Source of the DNA: Rhabdothermincola sediminis
GTDB lineage: Bacteria; Actinomycetota; Acidimicrobiia; Acidimicrobiales; Acidimicrobilacustridaceae
Assembly (NCBI RefSeq): GCF_014805525.1
Contig: NZ_JACFSZ010000020.1
Location: 1 to 58,665, forward strand
DNA length: 58,665 nt
Direction: 5' to 3'
Shown here: positions 20,296-28,714 of the stretch, piece after piece
Layout: each line of letters begins with the position of its first letter
Position numbering within the stretch: position 1 is the first letter of the stretch
Position numbers and translations under genes: made by a program
The notes under the pieces: generated by a model
Databases searched by the model: none
What the model was told of the DNA's origin: nothing
What the model saw: the letters and a program-made list of their open reading frames with translations, nothing else

Positions 20296-20985
20296 ATGCT
20301 GCCCGCCGTGGAGCTGCTGTTCATCCGCCACGGTGAACCCGCCTGGGATGAAGCCGGGCTCGCGGTCGATGATCCCGCGCTCACCGATCGGGGCATCGAG
20401 CAGGCCCGGCTGCTCGGCCGGGCACTGCGCGGGCTGCGTGCCGACCAGCTCCTGGTCTCCCCGTTGCGGCGAGCGCAGCAGACCGCCGAGCCGATCGCCG
20501 ACGCCTTGGGACTCGAGCCCACCACCCTGCCCTGGCTGGCGGAGATCTCGATGGGTCGCTGGCAGGGCACGCCCAGCGAAGCCGTTGAGCGAGCCTTCCG
20601 CGAGAACCGCGGCCGTCCCCTGGAGGAGCAGTGGGAAGGGATCCCCGGCGGGGAGAGCTTCCGCCACTTCCACGCCCGGGTCACCGGTGGCCTGCAGGAG
20701 ATGCTCGACGGCGCCGGCGCGCTGCGCCTGTCCGATCATCCGCCGCTGTGGAAGTTGTGCGAGCCCGAGCGGCGGATCGTGGTGGTGGCCCACGGCGGCA
20801 CCAACGCGGTCTCCCTCGGCTATCTCCTCGGCATCGAGCCCGTGCCCTGGGAGTGGGAGCGGTTCGTGTCGTTCCATGCGTCGGTCAGCACACTGCAGCC
20901 GGTCGAGATCAGCTCGGGCCATACCTTCAGCCTGCTCCGCTTCGCTGACACCACACACCTGCCGGCAGAGCTGCAGACCCGCTGA
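20296..20985 (+). CDS. Histidine phosphatase family protein (phosphoglycerate-mutase-like)
   Basis: A 229-aa cytoplasmic phosphatase or mutase. The catalytic motif RHG is in LLFIRHGEPAWDE near residue 12. The second half has SPLRRAQQTAEPIAD and the second catalytic His in VVVAHGGTNAVSLGYLL. GGAGG lies five bases before ATG 20296. Substrate cannot be read from sequence; such proteins act on sugar phosphates, nucleotides or alpha-ribazole phosphate, and no cobalamin genes are nearby. It is convergent with yraN, with 18 bases between the stops. Confidence 0.86.
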   Translation: MLPAVELLFIRHGEPAWDEAGLAVDDPALTDRGIEQARLLGRALRGLRADQLLVSPLRRAQQTAEPIADALGLEPTTLPWLAEISMGRWQGTPSEAVERAFRENRGRPLEEQWEGIPGGESFRHFHARVTGGLQEMLDGAGALRLSDHPPLWKLCEPERRIVVVAHGGTNAVSLGYLLGIEPVPWEWERFVSFHASVSTLQPVEISSGHTFSLLRFADTTHLPAELQTR

Positions 20986-21003
20986 GTGCCGTGATCAGCC
21001 GTC

Positions 21004-21351
21004 TCAGAACGCGCCCTCGAGCACCTCGAGACGGCCGGCGAGGATCGATGCCACGTCGAAGCGGATCTCGCGGGGCCGAAACGGCGCCTCCTCCTCCAGC
21101 CATCTCGCCGCCAGGTGGCGGATGCGGCGCCGCTTCTCGTAGGTGACCGCCTCGACCGGCACCCCGAACGCGGAGGACGAGCGGGACTTCACCTCGCAGA
21201 ACACGATCGTGCGCCCCCGATGCACGATCAGGTCGAGCTCACCGTCGCGGCAGCGCCAGTTGCGGGCCAGCACCGTGTAGCCGTTGCGCTCGTACCACGC
21301 GGCGGCCATGGCCTCGCCGCGCGCCCCCAGCGCCTGCCGGGCCCGACTCAC
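21004..21351 (-). CDS. YraN family (UPF0102) putative endonuclease
   Basis: A 115-aa member of the UPF0102 family, a small restriction-endonuclease-like fold. Visible motifs are LGARGEAMAAAWYERNGYTVLARNWRCRDGELDLI and VFCEVKSRSSSAFG, which supply the E-x-K and D residues of a PD-(D/E)XK-like site. The GTG start at 21351 overlaps the DUF2469 stop as GTGA. It usually lies in the rplS/rnhB/dprA neighbourhood, as here. The biochemical role is not settled. Confidence 0.88.
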   Translation of the reverse strand: MSRARQALGARGEAMAAAWYERNGYTVLARNWRCRDGELDLIVHRGRTIVFCEVKSRSSSAFGVPVEAVTYEKRRRIRHLAARWLEEEAPFRPREIRFDVASILAGRLEVLEGAF

Positions 21352-21644
21352 GGGAGGTCCTCGCGGGGCAGCTCCTCGACGTTGACGTCCTTGAAGGTCG
21401 TGACGTGCACGTGGGACACGAAGCGGTTCTGGCGGTACATGTCCCACACCCAGGCGTCGCGCAGCCCCAGCTCGACCCACAGGCGTGGCCCCTCGCCGTG
21501 GACCTGCTGCGTGACCTCGTTGGCGAGGTAGAAGCGGCGTTCCGTCTCCACGACGTAGCGGAACATCGGGACGACGTCTTTGTACTCGCGGTAGAGCTGC
21601 AGCTCGAGCTCGGACTCGTAGTCCTCGAGATCCTCGGTGCTCAC
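21348..21644 (-). CDS. DUF2469 family protein
   Basis: A 98-aa conserved actinobacterial protein of unknown function. The sequence MSTEDLEDYESELELQLYREY and YVVETERRFYLANEV is typical of DUF2469, which is nearly always encoded downstream of rplS/lepB/rnhB and next to yraN. There is no signal peptide or membrane segment. The GTG start at 21644 is preceded by a weak GGGGTGAA. It overlaps yraN by four bases. Confidence 0.9.
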   Translation of the reverse strand: MSTEDLEDYESELELQLYREYKDVVPMFRYVVETERRFYLANEVTQQVHGEGPRLWVELGLRDAWVWDMYRQNRFVSHVHVTTFKDVNVEELPREDLP

Positions 21645-21655
21645 CGTTCACCCCA

Positions 21656-21675
21656 GTCCCGCGAGGGCGCGGGAC
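21656..21675 (-). terminator. Short GC hairpin between rplS and DUF2469
   Basis: A perfect 8-bp stem (GTCCCGCG, 21656-21663, with CGCGGGAC, 21668-21675) closes a 4-base loop in the 49-base gap after rplS. No T tract follows, so it may be a weak terminator or a processing structure separating ribosomal-protein expression from the downstream genes. Confidence 0.4.
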
Positions 21676-21693
21676 GGCCACGGCGTCGAAGCG

Positions 21694-22038
21694 TCAGTCG
21701 CGCTTCTCTTTGATCTTGGCCGCCTTCCCGACGCGGTCACGCAGGTAGTAGAGCTTGGCCCGGCGGACGTCGCCACGGCTGACGACCTCGATCTTGGCGA
21801 TGATCGGGGAGTGCACGGGGAAAGTGCGCTCGACCCCCACGCCGAAGCTCACCTTGCGGACGGTGAAGGTCTCCCGCACGCCCTCACCCTGGCGGCGGAT
21901 GACCGCACCCTGGAAGACCTGGACCCGCTCCCGCGACCCTTCGACCACCCGGACGTGCACCTTCAGCGTGTCGCCGGGGGCGAAATCCGGGATGTCGGTG
22001 CGGAGGCTCCGCATGTCGACGAGGTCGGTAGCTCTCAT
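21694..22038 (-). CDS. rplS: 50S ribosomal protein L19
   Basis: A 114-aa large-subunit protein. The N-terminus [19 protein letters not shown] leads into [16 protein letters not shown], and the core has [31 protein letters not shown] and [13 protein letters not shown] 22038 is chosen because GGAG lies eight bases upstream; the frame opens further but without similarity. It lies 71 bases downstream of trmD in the standard rpsP-rimM-trmD-rplS order. Confidence 0.97.
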   Translation of the reverse strand: MRATDLVDMRSLRTDIPDFAPGDTLKVHVRVVEGSRERVQVFQGAVIRRQGEGVRETFTVRKVSFGVGVERTFPVHSPIIAKIEVVSRGDVRRAKLYYLRDRVGKAAKIKEKRD

Positions 22039-22109
22039 GGTGGGATCTCCTGGGAGGGGGACTCCGAAGGATACGCACCCCCCGGGCTGGGGCACAAAGC
22101 GCTGCCGGC

Positions 22110-22832
22110 TCAATCCTCGGGGAACTCGAGCAGCAGGTACTCCTCCTCATCGGTGAGCCCACCCCGGGCCAGGATGAGATCCGGCCGGTCCGACAGCGTG
22201 CGCCGAAGGGCCATGGCCCGCCGCCAGCGGGCGATCTGTCCGTGGTCACCCGAGCGCAGGATGGCCGGCACCTGCATCCCCCGGTAGTCGGCCGGCTTGG
22301 TGTACTGGGGGTACTCGAGCAGCCCGTCCGCGAAGGACTCCTCGGCGGCCGAGTCCGCGTTGCCCATCACCCCGGGCACCAGCCGGCCCACCGCCTCCAG
22401 CACCACCATCGCCGCCACCTCGCCACCAGCGAGCACGAAGTCACCGATCGACACCTCACCGTCGACCAAGTGGGTGCGCACCCGCTCATCGACCCCCTCG
22501 TAGCGCCCGCACAGCAACGAGAACCCCTCCAGGGAGGCCAGCTCGCGCACGAGCTGCTGGTCGAGCCGCCGGCCGCCCGGGCCGAGCAGCAGCAGTGGCC
22601 TCGGGGGGTCGACGGCCTCGACGGTCTCGAAGATCGGCCCGGGCATGAGCACCATCCCCGCTCCCCCGCCGAAGGGCGTGTCGTCCACCGACCGGTGGGG
22701 ATCGGTGGTGACCGAGCGCAGGTCGTGGACCCGTATGTCGAGCAGACCCCGCTCGCGGGCCTTGCCGAGCAGGCTCCGGCAGGCGAAGTCCTCCACCATG
22801 CCGGGGAAGATGGTCAGCACGTCGATTCGCAC
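22110..22832 (-). CDS. trmD: tRNA (guanine-37-N1)-methyltransferase
   Basis: A 240-aa SPOUT methyltransferase that makes m1G37 in tRNA and prevents +1 frameshifting. The start [16 protein letters not shown], the [13 protein letters not shown] motif, the AdoMet-binding knot [14 protein letters not shown] and [16 protein letters not shown], and the catalytic region [20 protein letters not shown] are all standard. The GTG start lies 35 bases after the rimM stop. Confidence 0.97.
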   Translation of the reverse strand: MRIDVLTIFPGMVEDFACRSLLGKARERGLLDIRVHDLRSVTTDPHRSVDDTPFGGGAGMVLMPGPIFETVEAVDPPRPLLLLGPGGRRLDQQLVRELASLEGFSLLCGRYEGVDERVRTHLVDGEVSIGDFVLAGGEVAAMVVLEAVGRLVPGVMGNADSAAEESFADGLLEYPQYTKPADYRGMQVPAILRSGDHGQIARWRRAMALRRTLSDRPDLILARGGLTDEEEYLLLEFPED

Positions 22833-22867
22833 GCCCGGTCTCCTTCAGACGGTCGGCAGCACAGGGC

Positions 22868-23323
22868 TCAGAGCTCGAACAGGCCTGCCGGCGGGTCGAT
22901 CACCAGGATCCGACCCGACTCGCTCCAGCCCACCACGAACGTGAGCGGGACGAGCGCACCCGAGTCCAGCACCAGCAGGTCGGCAGCCGGATTGGCCTGC
23001 AGCGCCTCCACCGTGCCCCGCGGCGTGCCGGAGACCTCCACCACCTCGGCCCCGACCAGCTCGTGCACCCACAGGTCGTCGGGATCGCTCGGGAGCGCTT
23101 CCGCTTCGAGTTGCACCCCACGGAGGCGATCGGCTTCCTCCCGACTGTCGACCCCCTCGAACTTCACGATGTAGCGGCTCTGGTGGGGGCGGGAGGCCGA
23201 CACCACCAGCTCCCGGCCGGCTGCGCAGAGCACGGACCCGACCGCCACCCGGGCCAACTCGGTGGTGGTCAACGTCACCACCACCTCACCGCGCAGGCCG
23301 TGACTCTTCGCGACCCGGCCCAC
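22868..23323 (-). CDS. rimM: 16S rRNA processing protein RimM
   Basis: A 30S maturation factor of about 151 aa that binds S19. The N-terminal beta barrel starts GRVAKSHGLRGEVVV, and the PRC-barrel half has DDLWVHELVGAEVVE and ALVPLTFVV. The annotated GTG may not be the true start: CTG 23332 in the same frame would give LLAVGRVAKSHG, the usual family beginning, right after the khpA stop. Position in rpsP-khpA-rimM-trmD confirms the identity. Confidence 0.92.
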   Translation of the reverse strand: MGRVAKSHGLRGEVVVTLTTTELARVAVGSVLCAAGRELVVSASRPHQSRYIVKFEGVDSREEADRLRGVQLEAEALPSDPDDLWVHELVGAEVVEVSGTPRGTVEALQANPAADLLVLDSGALVPLTFVVGWSESGRILVIDPPAGLFEL

Positions 23324-23339
23324 CGCGAGCAGTCGCCGT

Positions 23340-23636
23340 TCAGTCGACGAACTCGACCTCCACCTCGACGCCGTCGCGGGCCGCGGCGGCGCGGACCACG
23401 GTGCGGATGGACTGGGCGACCCGGCCGCGCTTGCCGATCACCCGGCCCATGTCCCCCTGGGCGACGTGGACGTTGAGGGTCGGGCGCCGGCCCCGCTCGT
23501 CGATCTCGACCTCCACCGCGTCGGGATCGTCCACGATCTGGCGCACCAGGTACTCGAGCACGGCACGGGCGGTCGCGGCCGGCAGCCGGTTGCCGTCGAT
23601 CTCATCATCGTCGAAGTCGTCGAGGTCGTCGCTCAA
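23340..23636 (-). CDS. khpA: KH-domain RNA-binding protein KhpA (YlqC family)
   Basis: A 98-aa RNA-binding protein. The single KH domain contains NVHVAQGDMGRVIGKRGRVAQSIRTVVRAAA, with the GxxG loop as GKRG. The first 18 residues are unusually acidic (Asp-rich). The start is TTG 23636, overlapping the rpsP stop as TTGA, so translation is coupled. In other bacteria KhpA pairs with KhpB/Jag; no partner is in this window. Confidence 0.92.
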   Translation of the reverse strand: MSDDLDDFDDDEIDGNRLPAATARAVLEYLVRQIVDDPDAVEVEIDERGRRPTLNVHVAQGDMGRVIGKRGRVAQSIRTVVRAAAARDGVEVEVEFVD

Positions 23637-23932
23637 GACGCGGCCGCCGTGTCCGTCGCGGCCGGCGCCTCACCCTTGAACTGGGCCCAGGCACCGGAGA
23701 CCTTCAACAGCTTCTCGACGGTCTCGGTCGGCTGCGCGCCTTTGCGCAACCACGCCACCGCCTTGTCGTTGTCGACGACCACGGTGGCCTGGCCTCCTTC
23801 GCCCCGGCGGGGGTCGTAGTGACCGACGATCTCGATGAAACGACCGTCGCGCGGCGAGCGGCTGTCGGCAGCGACGATGCGATAGGTGGGCTGCTTCTTC
23901 TTGCCCATCCGCATGAGGCGGAGCTTGACCAC
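23633..23932 (-). CDS. rpsP: 30S ribosomal protein S16
   Basis: A 99-aa small-subunit protein. The start VKLRLMRMGKKKQPTYRIVAADSRSPRDGRFIE is the classical S16 N-terminus, followed by IGHYDPR-type sequence (VGHYDPRRGEGG) and WLRKGAQPTETVEKLL. GTG 23932 is chosen over the longer frame. Its Shine-Dalgarno (AGAGAAG) is weak for a ribosomal protein. It heads the rpsP-khpA-rimM-trmD-rplS operon, 125 bases after ffh. Confidence 0.96.
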   Translation of the reverse strand: MVKLRLMRMGKKKQPTYRIVAADSRSPRDGRFIEIVGHYDPRRGEGGQATVVVDNDKAVAWLRKGAQPTETVEKLLKVSGAWAQFKGEAPAATDTAAAS

Positions 23933-24057
23933 GTTGTTCTTCTCTCTTCTCGCGGGGGCCGACTGACCGCCGGCGGTCCGGGTCGGGTCCCGCAGCGGCG
24001 ACCCGATATGGTGCGCCCGCCCGCCCGCCCGGATCAAGCCGAGCGGCCGGCGGGTGA

Positions 24058-25539
24058 TCAGCGGGAGCGTCCTCCGCCAGGGAGACCCGGCAGCCCGGGG
24101 GCGCCCCCCTGGAGATCCTCGAGCGTCGGCAGCGCGTTCGGGTCGATCGTGGGCAGGCGCAGCGACGAGCCCTTCGGCGAGACCCGCCCCTTCGGGGTGG
24201 CCCGCCCGCCCCCCTTGACCTTCTTGCCCTTGCGGGCCTTCTTCATCCGCTTCGACCCGAGACCCCCCATCCGTTTCATCATCCGCGAGACCTCCTTGAA
24301 CTGCTTGAGGAGCTCGCTCACCTGGGCGGGTTGGGTGCCGCTACCCCGGGCGATGCGGTTGCGGCGTGACGCGTCGATGCAATCGGGGTCGAGACGCTCC
24401 GCCGGGGTCATCGACCGGATGATGGCCTCGATGCGCGCGATCTCCCTGTCGTCGATCTGGGTGTCACGCACCTCCTTCGGGACGCCTGGCAGCATCCCGA
24501 TGAGCCCGGAGAGCGGGCCCATCTTCTTGATCTGCTGCATCTGCTCGAGGAAGTCCTCGAGGGTGAACTGCCCCTCGAGCAGCCTGGCGGCCGCAGCCTC
24601 CGCCTGCTCCTTCTCGAAGACCTCCTCGGCCTTCTCGATCAGCGTGAGCATGTCGCCCATGCCGAGGATGCGGCCGGCCAGCCGGTCCGGGTGGAACAGG
24701 TCGAACTCCTTGAGCTTCTCGCCGGTGGAGGCGAAGGCGATGGGCTTGCCGACGACCTCCTTCACCGAGAGCGCCGCACCGCCGCGGGCGTCGCCGTCGA
24801 GTTTGGTGAGGATGACGCCATCGAGCTCGAGGGCCTCGTGGAAGGCCTCCGCGGTGGCCACCGCGTCCTGGCCGGTCATGGCGTCGATCACCAGGAACGT
24901 GTAGTCGGGGTCGACCGCGGCCGAGATGTCGCGCACCTGCTGCATCAGCTCGGCGTCGATGGCCAGGCGCCCGGCGGTGTCGACGATCACCACGTCCCGA
25001 CCGAGCGAGCGGGCCTCCTCCAGCGAACGGCGGGCGACGGTGACCGGATCGGTCGGCTCGCTGAACACCGGCACGTCGATCTGCGAGCCGAGCGTGCGGA
25101 GCTGCTCGACCGCCGCGGGTCGCTGGAGATCGGCACCCACCAGCAGCGGGTTGCGACCCTGGCTCTTGAACCAACGGGCCAGCTTGGCCGAGTTGGTGGT
25201 CTTGCCCGAGCCTTGCAGGCCGGCCATCAGCACCACGGTCGGTGGCTTGGGGCTGAAGGTCAGCCGGAAGGTCTCGCCGCCGAGGGTGCGGGTGAGTTCC
25301 TCGTTGACGATCTTGACGACCTGCTGCGCGGGGCTCAGCGCCTGACTGACCTCCTCGCCGACGCAGCGCTCGCGCACCCGGGCGACGAACCCCTTGACCA
25401 CCTGGAAGTTGACGTCGGCCTCGAGCAGGGCCAGGCGGATCTCGCGCAGGACCTCGTCGACGTCGGCCTCGGTGAGCTTCCCGCGACCCCGCAGGCGCTT
25501 GAAGATCGCGTCGAACCGGTCGGAGAGAGCGTCGAACAT
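24058..25539 (-). CDS. ffh: Signal recognition particle protein Ffh (SRP54)
   Basis: A 493-aa SRP GTPase that binds signal sequences of membrane proteins. The N domain is residues 1-90. The G domain has GLQGSGKTTNSAKLA (about 107-121), VGADLQRPAAVEQL, DTAGRLAIDAEL and TKLDGDARGGAALS. The Met-rich M domain follows (FLEQMQQIKKMGPLSGLIGMLPG; SRRNRIARGSGT), ending in a Lys-rich then Gly/Pro-rich tail. Only the 546-base BON gene segment separates it from the receptor gene ftsY. Confidence 0.97.
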   Translation of the reverse strand: MFDALSDRFDAIFKRLRGRGKLTEADVDEVLREIRLALLEADVNFQVVKGFVARVRERCVGEEVSQALSPAQQVVKIVNEELTRTLGGETFRLTFSPKPPTVVLMAGLQGSGKTTNSAKLARWFKSQGRNPLLVGADLQRPAAVEQLRTLGSQIDVPVFSEPTDPVTVARRSLEEARSLGRDVVIVDTAGRLAIDAELMQQVRDISAAVDPDYTFLVIDAMTGQDAVATAEAFHEALELDGVILTKLDGDARGGAALSVKEVVGKPIAFASTGEKLKEFDLFHPDRLAGRILGMGDMLTLIEKAEEVFEKEQAEAAAARLLEGQFTLEDFLEQMQQIKKMGPLSGLIGMLPGVPKEVRDTQIDDREIARIEAIIRSMTPAERLDPDCIDASRRNRIARGSGTQPAQVSELLKQFKEVSRMMKRMGGLGSKRMKKARKGKKVKGGGRATPKGRVSPKGSSLRLPTIDPNALPTLEDLQGGAPGLPGLPGGGRSR

Positions 25540-25568
25540 GAGTCTCGTAGCCTACCGAGGCGGCGGGC

Positions 25569-26075
25569 TCAGCCCGCCTCGCTCGACGCGGCGGTGTCGA
25601 GCTCGAGCAGGTCGTCGACGCCGGCTACGCCGGGGATGTTGGCAGCGACCCGCAGCAGCTCCTCGCGTGCGGTCTCGTGGGGCACCGTGCCCCGGAGCTG
25701 TACCCGCCGATCGACCACCGCCACATCGGGTTGCGGCAGGTGCCAGGTGCGCGGGGCGTGGCCGAGCTCGAACGCCACCCGATCGGCGAGCTCCTCGTCC
25801 GACAGCCCTGACTGGCCGGTGAGCAGCCGGCGGAGCTTCGCTCGCATCTCGCGTCCCTTGCTGGGCGCGAACAGCAGCCCGATGACCAGCCCGAGCACGA
25901 AGCAGAAGACCCCGGAGATGCCGGCGGCCCGGGTCACCCGCCACCCGACCTTCACCGGGGCACCCCCCACCTTCACCCCCGCCTTGAAGGTGCCGCCGAG
26001 CATGACGAGGGCCAGCTTGAACGGAAGGACGGCCAGCCGGATCAGCACATGCACCAAGCCCTTGATCAACCGCAT
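25569..26075 (-). CDS. Membrane-anchored BON-domain protein
   Basis: A 168-aa protein between ftsY and ffh. The N-terminal half contains amphipathic and hydrophobic segments (LIRLAVLPFKLALVMLGG; GISGVFCFVLGLVIGLLFAP), the latter followed by SKGREMRAKLRRLL, as in YtxH-like proteins. Residues 90-160 resemble a BON domain (LADRVAFELGHAP, then VQLRGTVPHETAREELLRVAANIPGVAGVDDLLEL), a small fold linked to membrane or osmotic functions. Placement between the two SRP-pathway GTPases suggests a membrane-biogenesis link, but that is only inference. Confidence 0.75.
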   Translation of the reverse strand: MRLIKGLVHVLIRLAVLPFKLALVMLGGTFKAGVKVGGAPVKVGWRVTRAAGISGVFCFVLGLVIGLLFAPSKGREMRAKLRRLLTGQSGLSDEELADRVAFELGHAPRTWHLPQPDVAVVDRRVQLRGTVPHETAREELLRVAANIPGVAGVDDLLELDTAASSEAG

Positions 26076-26084
26076 GGTCTCCCC

Positions 26085-27302
26085 CTACGAGAACAGCGCT
26101 TCGACGAACTCGTCGGCGTCGAACGGTACGAGATCGTCCGCACCCTCTCCCAACCCGACCAGCTTGACCGGGATGCCCAGCTGAGCCTGGATGGCGACCA
26201 CGATGCCGCCCTTCGCGGAACCGTCGAGCTTGGTGAGCACGACGCCGGTCAGCTCGACCGCTTCGGTGAACTCTCGGGCCTGCACCAGACCGTTCTGGCC
26301 GGTGGTGGCGTCGAGGACCAGCAGCACCTCGGTGACGGTGCCCGCGCCCTTCTCGGCCACCCGGCGCACCTTGCGCAGCTCTTCCATGAGGTTGACCTTG
26401 GTGTGCAGCCGCCCGGCGGTGTCCGCGAGCACCAGGTCGGCGCCCTTGGCGGCGGCACTCTCGATCGCGTCGTAGATGACCGCGCTGGGGTCTCCCCCCT
26501 CCGCGCCGCGAACGATGTCCGCCCCGGCCCGCTCGGCCCACATGCCGAGCTGCTCGGCAGCCGCGGCCCGGAAGGTGTCGCCAGCAGCCATGACCACCCG
26601 GTGACCATCCGCGGTCTGCTGCTTGCCGACCTTGCCGATGGTGGTGGTCTTGCCCACGCCGTTCACCCCCACGAACAGCCACACCGTCGGTGGGGACTCG
26701 GCGAACCGCAGAGAGCGGTCGAAGCCCGACAAGCGGGTCTTCAGCTCGTCCTTCAACGCCTCGAGCAGCTGCTCCCCGCCGGTCAGGCCCTCGTCCTTCA
26801 CCCGGGCTCGCAGGTGGTCGAGCAGCTCGGTGGTGGGCTCCACCCCGACGTCGGCGCGGATGAGCGCCTCCTCCAGCTCCTCCCAGGTCTCGGCGTCGAT
26901 CGTGCTGCGGCCGACGAGCGAGCCGACGTAGCCGGCGAGCAGGCCCCGGGCCTTCGCCAACCGGTCACGGAAGCGGGGCTTGACCGGGACCTCGACCGGC
27001 GCGGCCTCGACGGTGATCGCCTCGGCCTCGGCGATGACCGCCTCCGCCTCCGCCGGGGCGACGGCCTCCTCGACCGCCTCCCGCAGCGCCTCGTCGATCG
27101 CTGCGGGCTCGACCTCGGCGGGCTCGGCGACCTCGGTGGCCTCGGCCTTGCGTTCAGCCAGCTCGTCGAGCACCTGCTGGGGGACACGGGGCGCGTCCGG
27201 TGGTGGCTCCAGCCCGCGCAACCGGCGGCGGCGGCCGCTCACCAGGGCCAGGCTGACACCGACCAGCACCGCTAGGACGACGAAGAGGAGGAGGATCTCC
27301 AT
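26085..27302 (-). CDS. ftsY: Signal recognition particle receptor FtsY
   Basis: A 405-aa GTPase docking SRP-ribosome complexes at the membrane. Unlike E. coli FtsY it begins with a transmembrane helix (LLLFVVLAVLVGVSLALVSG), followed by an acidic Ala/Glu-rich A region to about residue 110. The NG domain has VNGVGKTTTIGKVG, AAGDTFRAAAAEQL, LADTAGRLHTK and TKLDGSAKGGIVVAI. The C-terminus GEGADDLVPFDADEFVEALF is standard. Confidence 0.97.
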   Translation of the reverse strand: MEILLLFVVLAVLVGVSLALVSGRRRRLRGLEPPPDAPRVPQQVLDELAERKAEATEVAEPAEVEPAAIDEALREAVEEAVAPAEAEAVIAEAEAITVEAAPVEVPVKPRFRDRLAKARGLLAGYVGSLVGRSTIDAETWEELEEALIRADVGVEPTTELLDHLRARVKDEGLTGGEQLLEALKDELKTRLSGFDRSLRFAESPPTVWLFVGVNGVGKTTTIGKVGKQQTADGHRVVMAAGDTFRAAAAEQLGMWAERAGADIVRGAEGGDPSAVIYDAIESAAAKGADLVLADTAGRLHTKVNLMEELRKVRRVAEKGAGTVTEVLLVLDATTGQNGLVQAREFTEAVELTGVVLTKLDGSAKGGIVVAIQAQLGIPVKLVGLGEGADDLVPFDADEFVEALFS

Positions 27303-27384
27303 GGCGGGCCGAGCCTAGCGGTGAGCGTGGCGGGGCAGCGTGCCTAACGGCCGGGAGGCGAGCGGGCGCCGCGGTCCCGGGGCC

Positions 27385-27423
27385 GAAAACCGACTCGGGC
27401 GCACCCCGGAGGGTGCGCCCGAG
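27385..27423 (-). terminator. Rho-independent terminator after the HtrA gene
   Basis: A perfect 13-bp stem (CTCGGGCGCACCC, 27394-27406, and its complement 27411-27423) has a 4-base loop. On the minus strand it is followed by TCGGTTTTC. It lies about 25 bases past the HtrA stop and before ftsY, so it probably ends the regulator-kinase-protease transcript. Confidence 0.82.
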
Positions 27424-27447
27424 CGGGCTGGGAGCTCTGGCGGACCG

Positions 27448-28653
27448 TCAGCGACCGCTGCCGAGCGTGACCTCGACGCTACGCGTCTCGCGATCACGCA
27501 CGAAGGTCACCTGCACCCGGTCCCCGGGGGAATAGGTCCCGATGCGGCCCTGCAGCTCCTCGAAGGTGCGTACCGGCTTGCCGTCGACGGCCACGATGCG
27601 GTCACCGACCTCGATCCCCGCGGCCGCTGCGGGCCCACCGGGCACCACGCTCTGCACCACGGCGCCCGGGTCGCTGCTGGTGCTCCTCGACGATCCCTGG
27701 ATGCCGAGGACGGCCTTGTCGAGCGACTGGCCGTTCACGATCCGGTCCGCGACCCGCTTGGCGGTGTCGATCGGCACCGCGAAGCCGATGCCGTTGTTCT
27801 CGCCGTTCTGGCTGAAGATCGAGGTGGGCACCCCGATGATCTCAGCGTTGCGGTTGGCGAGCGCTCCGCCGGAGTTGCCGGGATTGATCGGTGCGTCCGT
27901 CTGCAGCATGTTGACCGCCACCCCCACCTCGTTGGGAACCGGTCGGTCCACGGCGCTGATGATCCCCGCGGTGACGGTCTGCGAGAGCCCGAAGGGGCTC
28001 CCCAACGCGATCGCCATCTGGCCCACCTGGACCTGGCCGTTGCCCAGACGCGCCACCGGCAGGTCGGTCGCGTCGATCTTGACCACCGCGATGTCACTGG
28101 ACGGATCCGCGCCGAGCACCCGCCCCTGGTGGCTGGATCCGTCCACGAGGCGGACGTTCACCGACCGGGCGTTGCCCACCACGTGGGCGTTGGTCATGAT
28201 CAGCCCGGAGGGGTCGTAGATGGTGCCCGAGCCGAGCCCACTGCCGGTCTCGATCTGTACCACCGCGGGGCTCACCGCGGCCGCCACCGCCGCGACCGGC
28301 TCGTCACCGCCGCCGTTGACGACCGGAGTGGTGCCGGCCGGCAGCGAGCTCGGGGTGATGGTGGTGACCGCAGTGGGGTTGCCGGGATCCTCGATCAGGC
28401 CGCGGGCCACGAAGCCGACGGCGATGAGCACCGCCATGGCGAGGGCGGTGAAGACCAGCCGCCACCCACCCCCTCGCGAGGCGGGGGGACGGGAGGAGGG
28501 TTCGCTCGGGGGCGGTGGGGTGGGAGGCGGGGTCTGGGGGAAGGGGCTCCGGACGACATCTCCCGGATCGGGCTGCGGTGGGCGGGGGGGCCAACCGGCG
28601 CCGTCCGCGAGCGGGGGGCTCGGCGGCGGCTCGGGGTTCCAGGTCGCGGTCAC
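27448..28653 (-). CDS. HtrA/DegP-type membrane-anchored serine protease
   Basis: A 401-aa trypsin-like quality-control protease. Residues 1-62 are a Pro-rich cytoplasmic tail, a single transmembrane helix spans about 66-86, and the protease domain is outside. The catalytic triad is His157 (TNAHVVG), Asp187 (SSDIAVVK) and Ser261 (GNSGGAL). One C-terminal PDZ domain follows (GPAAAAGIEVGDRIVAVDGKPV). GTG 28653 is the likely start. It lies just downstream of the kinase gene, and HtrA under two-component control is a common envelope-stress pattern. Confidence 0.92.
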   Translation of the reverse strand: MTATWNPEPPPSPPLADGAGWPPRPPQPDPGDVVRSPFPQTPPPTPPPPSEPSSRPPASRGGGWRLVFTALAMAVLIAVGFVARGLIEDPGNPTAVTTITPSSLPAGTTPVVNGGGDEPVAAVAAAVSPAVVQIETGSGLGSGTIYDPSGLIMTNAHVVGNARSVNVRLVDGSSHQGRVLGADPSSDIAVVKIDATDLPVARLGNGQVQVGQMAIALGSPFGLSQTVTAGIISAVDRPVPNEVGVAVNMLQTDAPINPGNSGGALANRNAEIIGVPTSIFSQNGENNGIGFAVPIDTAKRVADRIVNGQSLDKAVLGIQGSSRSTSSDPGAVVQSVVPGGPAAAAGIEVGDRIVAVDGKPVRTFEELQGRIGTYSPGDRVQVTFVRDRETRSVEVTLGSGR

Positions 28654-28714
28654 GGGAGCAACGTACGGCGCGACCCCTAAAGGCGGGGTAAGCGCCGGTG
28701 GCCGACCCGCAGAC

